A DNA stretch of 12,629 nucleotides from assembly GCA_964571965.1 (NCBI GenBank), contig CAZNFQ010000063.1, forward strand, positions 1 through 12,629, in the 5' to 3' direction. Both the position numbers and the translations under genes were made by a program. The stretch comes from Sabulitectum sp964571965 (GTDB taxonomy: Bacteria > Fermentibacterota > Fermentibacteria > Fermentibacterales > JCC-6). Positions 7,853-12,629 of the stretch are shown here, piece by piece (position 1 is the stretch's first letter; each line of letters starts with the position of its first letter). The notes under the pieces were generated by a model. It saw nothing but the letters and a program-made list of their open reading frames with translations. It was not told the origin of the DNA and ran no database searches.

Positions 7853-8018
7853 CGATCATTCTCAGAGCCCTTTCCCCGTGGAACAGGCTGGGAGAATTGA
7901 CGATGCAGGAACCATTATCACCTTCGGACTTTCCTGCAGGCTGACTGATCTGCTCTGACACCGGACCATAACCTTTCAGGGGTTTTGTATATTTCAGGTC
8001 AACAACATTCTGAAAGGG
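7853..8018 (+). promoter_or_regulatory. Structured candidate leader of leuS
   Basis: This stretch before leuS is dense in inverted repeats. A long hairpin stacks three perfect helices separated by 2x2 mismatches: ATTCTC (7858-7863)/GAGAAT (7892-7897), AGCC (7866-7869)/GGCT (7886-7889) and TTCC (7872-7875)/GGAA (7880-7883), with a CCGT loop. A second helix pairs GCAGGAA (7905-7911) with TTCCTGC (7931-7937). A third pairs CCTTTCAG (7972-7979) with CTGAAAGG (8010-8017), which contains the leuS Shine-Dalgarno. TTTCAG at 7992-7997 could compete for CTGAAA. No T-box sequence or known riboswitch core is recognised. Translational control of leuS is an inference from pairing alone; no folding energy was computed. 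Confidence 0.45.
7903..7944 (+). CDS. Possible 13-codon upstream ORF in the leuS leader
   Basis: ATG at 7903 begins MQEPLSPSDFPAG and ends at TGA 7942-7944. GGGAG (7890-7894) lies 8 nt upstream, a reasonable Shine-Dalgarno. It includes one TTA leucine codon, a codon that looks uncommon in the neighbouring genes. A single Leu codon is poor evidence for a leucine attenuator peptide, and the frame overlaps the second leader helix, so this may be chance. Confidence 0.15.
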   Translation: MQEPLSPSDFPAG

Positions 8019-8022
8019 CTTG

Positions 8023-10485
8023 ATGGTGGATACCTATAATTTTAAGGATCTTGAGAAGAAATGGTCTCCCTTCTGGGAAAAAATCGACCTCTACAGAACC
8101 GGCGAAGATCCGGAAAAGGAAAACTTCTATTGCCTTGATTATTTTCCTTATCCCTCCGGGGCCGGTCTGTCAGTGGGCCATTGCAGGAACTACGTTCCCA
8201 CCGATGTAATCAGCAGGAAAAAGAAAATGGACGGCCTTAACGTTCTTCACCCCATGGGCTGGGACGCATTCGGTCAGCCGGCTGAGGAATACGCAATAAA
8301 AACAGGTATGCACCCTGCGGAGGTTACAAGGAAGAACACGGAAACCTACAAGCGGCAGATGAAGCTGTTCGAGGCCGGTTATGACTGGAGCAGAGAGGTC
8401 AACTCATCTCACCCGGATTATTACAGGTGGACACAGTATTTCTTCCTTCTGCTTTTCGACAGGGGTCTTGCCTATCAGTCGGACAACTTCCAGATGTACT
8501 GTCCCAAGTGCAGAATAGTGCTCTCCAATGAGGAGTCCGCAGGTGGTGTATGCTGGCGATGCGACGGAGAGGTAACAAGGAAAAGACTTCCCCAGTGGTA
8601 CTTCAGAATAACCGAATACGCCGACCGTCTTCTGGATGACCTGGAAGATCTTGACTGGCCGGAATCCATCAAGGCCATGCAGAGGAACTGGATAGGCCGG
8701 TCCCGGGGGGCAGAGGTTGTCTTTGCTGTGGAATCACCCAATGGAACCATTGACCTGCCGGTATACACCACAAGGATTGACACCATATACGGAGCTACTT
8801 TCTGTGTTCTTGCCCCGGAACACCCGGACCTTCTGCAGATGTGCACACCGGAGCAGAGAGAGTTGGTTGAGAGATACATTGCAGAAGCCGCCTCGAAAAG
8901 CGATCTGGAGAGAATGGTGGCAAGTGAGAAGGATAAGACCGGTGTTTTTACCGGAGCATACGCAGTCAACCCCTTCAACGGAGAGAAACTCCCGGTATGG
9001 ACAGCTGATTACGTTCTTGGAGGTTACGGAACCGCTGCGATAATGGCCGTTCCCGCCCACGACGAGAGAGACCACGCCTTCGCAAAGCGTAACGGTCTTC
9101 CCATAACAGAGGTAATAGCACCGGACGGTATTCCAGTCGGGGTGGAGGATGAAGCAACAGTAGCCGACGGCCAGCTGATAAACAGCGGTGAGTTCTCCGG
9201 TCTTTCCTCGGAAGAATCCCGTGGTGTGATGGCTGAGTATGCTGAAAAGAAGGGTTTCGGAAAGGCAGAGACCAGGTACAGAATAAGGGACTGGCTTGTG
9301 AGCCGCCAGCGATACTGGGGTGCGCCGATTCCCATTATCCACTGTGAAAGCTGCGGTGCAGTACCGGACAGGAACCTTCCAGTTACTCTTCCCGATGTGG
9401 AGAGCTACGCCCCGGATGACTCAGGCCGTTCCCCCCTGGCATCCTGCGAAGAATGGGTTAACGTTAAGTGTCCCGTGTGCGGAGCAGCGGCAAAGAGGGA
9501 AACCAGTACAATGGCGGGTTTTGCCTGCTCCAGCTGGTATTTCCTCCGTTTTGCCTCTCCACACTGCAATAATGCTCCCTTCCTGAAGGAAGATGTGGAC
9601 AGGTGGCTTCCCGTTGATCTTTACGTGGGCGGAGCCGAGCACGCTGTGATGCACCTGATCTATGCAAGGTTCTGGACCAAGGTCATGTACGATGCAGGTA
9701 TGCTTGATTTCACCGAGCCCTTTGCCTGCCTGAAGAACCAGGGAATGCTCCTGAGCTATGACCATCAGAAAATGTCCAAGAGCAAAGGGAACGTCATCAC
9801 CCCTGACGAAATGGTTCTCAAGTACGGTGCAGACGCCCTGCGGCTGTACATAATCTTCATGGGTCCCTTCGAGGCGGAGCTGGAGTGGAGTGAGGACGGC
9901 ATAGCCGGAACCTACAGATTCCTGAAAAGGATATGGAGCCTCTTCCTGGAAACGAAAGAACTGGAGGAGGACGCTCCCAACAACGATTTCAGGCGGGAGC
10001 TGCGCTATGAACTGGCAAGAATGCTGAAAAAGGTAACCGAAGACATGGACGGGTTCCAGTTCAACACAGCGGTGGCTGCCATGATGGAATTCCTTAATTT
10101 CATTTCCGCCAACAGGGACAAGGCTCCAACCGCTGCATCAGATTGGAGAAAAGCCCAGAAGGAATTCCTCACGGTTCTTGCCCCGGCTGCGCCTTTCATA
10201 ACCGAAGAGCTCTGGCATCGTCTCGGCTTTGGAACAGGCCTGCAGACGATCCACACAGAGAACTGGCCGGTATGGAACGATGAGGACCTTGTGCTTGAAA
10301 CCATAGAAATGGCGGTTCAGGTGAAGGGTAAGATACGGGATAGAATACAGGTTCCATCCGGAGCCTCGAACGGGGAGATCGAGAGAACAGCCCTATCCAG
10401 TGAAAAGATTCAGGAGTACCTGCAGGGAGCGAAGCCCAAAAGGGTGATAATAGTTCCCGGGAGACTCGTCAACATAATTAACTGA
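8023..10485 (+). CDS. leuS: Leucyl-tRNA synthetase
   Basis: LeuRS charges tRNA-Leu with leucine in the cytoplasm and clears misacylated tRNA through its editing domain. The 820 residues are full length for bacterial LeuRS. In order: the catalytic N-terminal motif PYPSGAGLSVGH (42-53), zinc-type Cys pairs starting at C160/C163, the editing domain with TTRIDTIYGATF (249-260) and AVPAHDERD whose key Asp is D347, a second Cys cluster (C441/C444 and C483/C486), KMSKSKGNV (583-591), and the anticodon-binding and C-terminal regions ending with PKRVIIVPGRLVNIIN. The first His of the usual HxGH signature is Ser50. ATG 8023 was chosen because AAGG (8014-8017) is 5 nt upstream; TTG 8020 is too close and GTG 8026 is also possible. 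It is the first gene of a likely leuS-cyclophilin-comM operon. Confidence 0.97.
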   Translation: MVDTYNFKDLEKKWSPFWEKIDLYRTGEDPEKENFYCLDYFPYPSGAGLSVGHCRNYVPTDVISRKKKMDGLNVLHPMGWDAFGQPAEEYAIKTGMHPAEVTRKNTETYKRQMKLFEAGYDWSREVNSSHPDYYRWTQYFFLLLFDRGLAYQSDNFQMYCPKCRIVLSNEESAGGVCWRCDGEVTRKRLPQWYFRITEYADRLLDDLEDLDWPESIKAMQRNWIGRSRGAEVVFAVESPNGTIDLPVYTTRIDTIYGATFCVLAPEHPDLLQMCTPEQRELVERYIAEAASKSDLERMVASEKDKTGVFTGAYAVNPFNGEKLPVWTADYVLGGYGTAAIMAVPAHDERDHAFAKRNGLPITEVIAPDGIPVGVEDEATVADGQLINSGEFSGLSSEESRGVMAEYAEKKGFGKAETRYRIRDWLVSRQRYWGAPIPIIHCESCGAVPDRNLPVTLPDVESYAPDDSGRSPLASCEEWVNVKCPVCGAAAKRETSTMAGFACSSWYFLRFASPHCNNAPFLKEDVDRWLPVDLYVGGAEHAVMHLIYARFWTKVMYDAGMLDFTEPFACLKNQGMLLSYDHQKMSKSKGNVITPDEMVLKYGADALRLYIIFMGPFEAELEWSEDGIAGTYRFLKRIWSLFLETKELEEDAPNNDFRRELRYELARMLKKVTEDMDGFQFNTAVAAMMEFLNFISANRDKAPTAASDWRKAQKEFLTVLAPAAPFITEELWHRLGFGTGLQTIHTENWPVWNDEDLVLETIEMAVQVKGKIRDRIQVPSGASNGEIERTALSSEKIQEYLQGAKPKRVIIVPGRLVNIIN

Positions 10486-10507
10486 AAACCTTTAGGAGGA
10501 CACCCAA

Positions 10508-10987
10508 GTGGCCAAGCAGTACAGCGCACCCCCGGAAATGAAGATAGATACCACAAGGGATTACAAAGTGGAGATGGAAACTGAGCGGGGAACCATTCAT
10601 CTCGAGCTATACCCTGAATATGCTCCGGTTACAGTGAACAATTTCATCTGCCTTGCTGAAGACGGATATTACGATGGTGTTTCCTTTCACCGGGTAATAA
10701 GCAACTTCATGATACAGGGCGGAGACCCCACAGGTACCGGAATGGGTGGACCTGGCTACAGGTTCCAGGATGAATTCAAGGGGAATCCCCTTACCCATGA
10801 GACCGGTGTAATATCAATGGCAAACGCAGGACCGGGAACCAATGGAAGCCAGTTCTTCATTACCCACGGGCCCCAGCCCCATCTTAACGGCAAGCACACT
10901 GTTTTCGGCAAAGTCACCAGTGGTCAGGACGTGGTGGATTCAATCCGCCAGGGCGACATGATCTTCAAAGTGAAGGTGAAGAACTAG
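10508..10987 (+). CDS. Cyclophilin-type peptidyl-prolyl cis-trans isomerase
   Basis: This 159-residue, single-domain cyclophilin catalyses cis-trans isomerisation of prolyl bonds and helps protein folding. No signal peptide is present, so it should act in the cytoplasm. Conserved blocks are seen in order: VNNFICLAEDGYYDGVSFHRV with the catalytic Arg at R62, FMIQGGDP (67-74), GVISMANAGPGTNGSQFFIT, and HLNGKHTVFGKV near the C-terminus. The Trp that human CypA uses for cyclosporin binding is His here, as in many bacterial forms, so low cyclosporin sensitivity is expected. Translation starts at GTG 10508 with an excellent Shine-Dalgarno, AGGAGG (10494-10499), 8 nt upstream. The gap after leuS is 22 nt, so co-transcription is likely. 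Confidence 0.95.
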   Translation: MAKQYSAPPEMKIDTTRDYKVEMETERGTIHLELYPEYAPVTVNNFICLAEDGYYDGVSFHRVISNFMIQGGDPTGTGMGGPGYRFQDEFKGNPLTHETGVISMANAGPGTNGSQFFITHGPQPHLNGKHTVFGKVTSGQDVVDSIRQGDMIFKVKVKN

Positions 10988-10997
10988 AAAACAGCGC

Positions 10998-11016
10998 GGA
11001 AGTGTCGGTTACTTCC
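10998..11016 (+). repeat. Short hairpin between the cyclophilin gene and comM
   Basis: GGAAGT (10998-11003) and ACTTCC (11011-11016) form a perfect 6-bp stem with a 7-nt loop in the 45-nt gap. No T-tract follows and the comM Shine-Dalgarno (GGGAGG, 11022-11027) stays free, so it is neither a normal terminator nor obviously inhibitory. It could be an mRNA processing site or chance. Confidence 0.3.
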
Positions 11017-11032
11017 TGTATGGGAGGTAACA

Positions 11033-12565
11033 ATGCTCGCTTTCACAAGAAGCATCGGTCTTGTTGGTATAGACGCATTTCAGGTTGAAGTGGAGGTAGA
11101 CCTCGTTAAGGGTCTGCCTTCCTTCACAATTGTGGGTCTTCCGGACAATGCGGTGAAGGAATCCCGGGAACGAGTTCAGTCCGCCATAGGTAACACCGGT
11201 TATTCCCTGCCCTTGAAGAAAATGACTGTCAATCTCGCACCCGCCGGAAGAAAGAAAGAGGGCGCCGCCTTCGACCTGCCCATTGCTGTGGGTCTTCTGG
11301 CCGCCGCAGGTTACATTCCTCCTTCACGGGCAGAGAAATACGCCTATCTTGCAGAGCTTGCCCTGGACGGCTCTCTAAGGCCCGTGAAAGGGGTGCTTCC
11401 CATGGCCTCCGGTCTCAGGGGAGAGGGGCTGGAGGGGTTCATCGTTCCACGGGCCAATTCAGGGGAAGCGGTTATCGCATCTTCCGTTCCGGTTTTTCCC
11501 GCCGGTAATCTCGAAGAGGTTTCACTTTTTCTTCAGGGTTTGAACAACCTGGAAATGGCCAGTGCAGAAGGGTATTCTGCAGGTCCTGAAGAAACATTTC
11601 CGGATTTCTCCGAAGTAAGGGGGCAGCAGCAGGCGAAAAGGGCCCTTGAGATAGCCGCCGCCGGGGGGCACAACGTTTTGATGATCGGTCCCCCCGGGTC
11701 GGGCAAAACAATGCTTGCGGCCAGGCTTCCCGGCATCATGCCGCCCATGTCCAGGGAAGAGGCCATAGAAACCACCAAGGTGCACAGCGTGGCAGGTCTT
11801 CTACCCGAAGGGCAGGCACTGGTTACCGCAAGGCCTTTCAGGGCTCCTCACCACACGGTGTCCACACCTGGCCTTGCCGGAGGGGGAACCAACCCCCGCC
11901 CGGGGGAGGTCAGCCTTGCACACAATGGGGTCCTCTTTCTGGATGAACTGCCTGAATTCAGAAGGGGGGCTCTTGAGGTCATGCGTCAGCCCATGGAAAG
12001 CGGTCGGGTTGTTATCTCAAGGTCGTCGGCAACTGTGGAGCTTCCCGCCAGGTTCATGCTTGTGGCTGCCATGAACCCATGTCCCTGCGGCTATCTCACA
12101 CATCCTGCAAAGTCATGCAACTGCACCGCAACTCAAGTTCAGAGGTATCTGGGAAGAATCTCGGGCCCCCTTCTGGACAGGATCGATATACATCTTGAAG
12201 TTCTGCCCGTACCCAGAAAAGAACTCGGCGAACAGTTCGATTCCGGTGAAACCAGCAGAGAGATAAGAAAAAGGGTAGTGACAGCAAGAATGATCCAGAC
12301 AGAAAGGTTCAAAAACACCAGGGGAGTCCACAGCAACTCGGGAATGACAAGCACCCTCACAAGAACCCACTGTAAACTCCAGAGCGACGGCAGAAAGCTT
12401 TTGGACTCAGCCGCGGTAAGGTTCGGTCTTTCCGCCAGGGGTTACTACCGAACCCTCAGGGTTGCAAGAACCATTGCCGATCTTGAGGAATCAAAGGCGA
12501 TAACAGCGGTTCACATCACAGAGGCGGTTCAGTACCGTGCCCTGGAACGGGACTACTGGGTTTAA
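11033..12565 (+). CDS. comM: ComM/YifB family AAA+ ATPase (Mg-chelatase-like)
   Basis: A 510-residue AAA+ protein of the ComM/YifB family, full length. In naturally competent bacteria ComM is a hexameric helicase that promotes branch migration during integration of incoming DNA; in many other bacteria the role is unknown. The N-terminal ChlI-like domain (about 20-140) starts with SIGLVGIDAFQVEVEVDLV and has GLPSFTIVGLPDNAVKESRERV. The ATPase core has Walker A GPPGSGKT (219-226), the RAPHHT segment, Walker B VLFLDE (300-305) and the family block NPCPCGY with later Cys residues (SCNC). The C-terminal domain ends in RTIADLEESKAITAVHITEAVQYRALERD. The ATG at 11033 has GGGAGG 5 nt upstream. It is probably the last gene of the leuS operon in this window. 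The catalytic motifs look intact, so an active ATPase is expected. Confidence 0.94.
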   Translation: MLAFTRSIGLVGIDAFQVEVEVDLVKGLPSFTIVGLPDNAVKESRERVQSAIGNTGYSLPLKKMTVNLAPAGRKKEGAAFDLPIAVGLLAAAGYIPPSRAEKYAYLAELALDGSLRPVKGVLPMASGLRGEGLEGFIVPRANSGEAVIASSVPVFPAGNLEEVSLFLQGLNNLEMASAEGYSAGPEETFPDFSEVRGQQQAKRALEIAAAGGHNVLMIGPPGSGKTMLAARLPGIMPPMSREEAIETTKVHSVAGLLPEGQALVTARPFRAPHHTVSTPGLAGGGTNPRPGEVSLAHNGVLFLDELPEFRRGALEVMRQPMESGRVVISRSSATVELPARFMLVAAMNPCPCGYLTHPAKSCNCTATQVQRYLGRISGPLLDRIDIHLEVLPVPRKELGEQFDSGETSREIRKRVVTARMIQTERFKNTRGVHSNSGMTSTLTRTHCKLQSDGRKLLDSAAVRFGLSARGYYRTLRVARTIADLEESKAITAVHITEAVQYRALERDYWV

Positions 12566-12627
12566 TTCAGCACCACGAACCTGCAGGAAGCACCGCCGAA
12601 TTCATCTGAGAAAGCGTAAGCAGAATA
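12562..12627 (-). CDS. Possible 3' end of a convergent gene
   Basis: On the - strand a frame open to the right edge encodes 21 residues ending in EFGGASCRFVVLN and stops at TAA (12562-12564), which overlaps the TAA of comM (12563-12565). Codon choices (TTC for Phe, AGG, CTG, GTG) fit the other genes here. Only 66 bases are visible and no family can be named. The rival reading is plain intergenic DNA after comM. No terminator is seen for either strand within the last 64 bases. Confidence 0.35.
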   Translation of the reverse strand, partial: YSAYAFSDEFGGASCRFVVLN

Positions 12628-12629
12628 AA

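Noticed and set aside
7876..7888. GTGGAACAGGC, resembling the T-box core GTGGNACCGCG, upstream of an aminoacyl-tRNA synthetase gene
   Set aside because: The match breaks down after GTGGAAC, the bases sit within a hairpin, and only about 60 nt lie between it and the upstream stop codon, too little for the stem I specifier domain. No terminator/antiterminator pair follows.
7740..7958. 72-codon + strand frame spanning the end of the sensor gene and the leuS leader
   Set aside because: Half of it is an out-of-frame reading of the sensor gene's 3' end, the start has no ribosome site, and the peptide matches no family I know.
8734..9342. 202-codon - strand frame opposite leuS
   Set aside because: It lies opposite the conserved LeuRS editing domain and encodes no recognisable protein.
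11033..12565. Magnesium chelatase subunit for chlorophyll synthesis
   Set aside because: The N-terminal ChlI-like domain and NPCPCGY block are those of ComM/YifB proteins, and no tetrapyrrole genes are nearby.
1..12629. CRISPR array, insertion sequence, prophage, toxin-antitoxin or defence genes
   Set aside because: No direct-repeat array, transposase, integrase or recognisable defence protein was seen on either strand.

Overview
The window reads as ordinary chromosome of an uncultured-type Gram-negative bacterium with moderate GC content. Arg AGG/AGA codons are frequent, Shine-Dalgarno sites are mostly purine-rich, and there are no mobile elements, tRNA, rRNA or CRISPR arrays. A ferredoxin-dependent 2-oxoacid oxidoreductase points to an anaerobic, fermentative or amino-acid-degrading lifestyle. 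Outer-membrane beta-barrel proteins and a secreted DNRLRE protein indicate a double-membrane cell, possibly from the FCB superphylum or a neighbouring candidate phylum. That placement is an impression, not a proof.

Left block (1-2018, + strand): the 3' end of a 2-oxoacid:ferredoxin oxidoreductase alpha subunit overlaps by one base a gene in which the TPP-binding beta subunit and the gamma subunit are fused. A strong intrinsic terminator closes this operon.

Middle block (2020-7816): a small secreted DNRLRE protein on the - strand diverges, across about 230 bp of AT-richer DNA, from a three-gene + strand operon. That operon holds two tandem paralogous outer-membrane beta-barrel proteins and, 4 nt further on, a large cytoplasmic PAS/GAF protein. 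The end of the PAS/GAF protein is laid out like a histidine kinase but has lost the phospho-acceptor His and the canonical ATP-binding motifs. A perfect 13-bp inverted repeat lies in the first 25 codons of this gene.

Right block (7817-12629): about 200 nt rich in potential RNA hairpins precede leuS, and one 8-bp helix would sequester the leuS ribosome binding site. leuS is followed by a cyclophilin-type peptidyl-prolyl isomerase gene and comM/yifB, all + strand with short gaps and good Shine-Dalgarno sites, so probably one operon. At the right edge a possible - strand gene converges on comM and shares part of its stop codon.

No complete, previously undescribed multi-gene system is evident. 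The most unusual items are the degenerate sensor kinase encoded with two porin-like proteins, the hairpin at its 5' end, and the structured leader of leuS.
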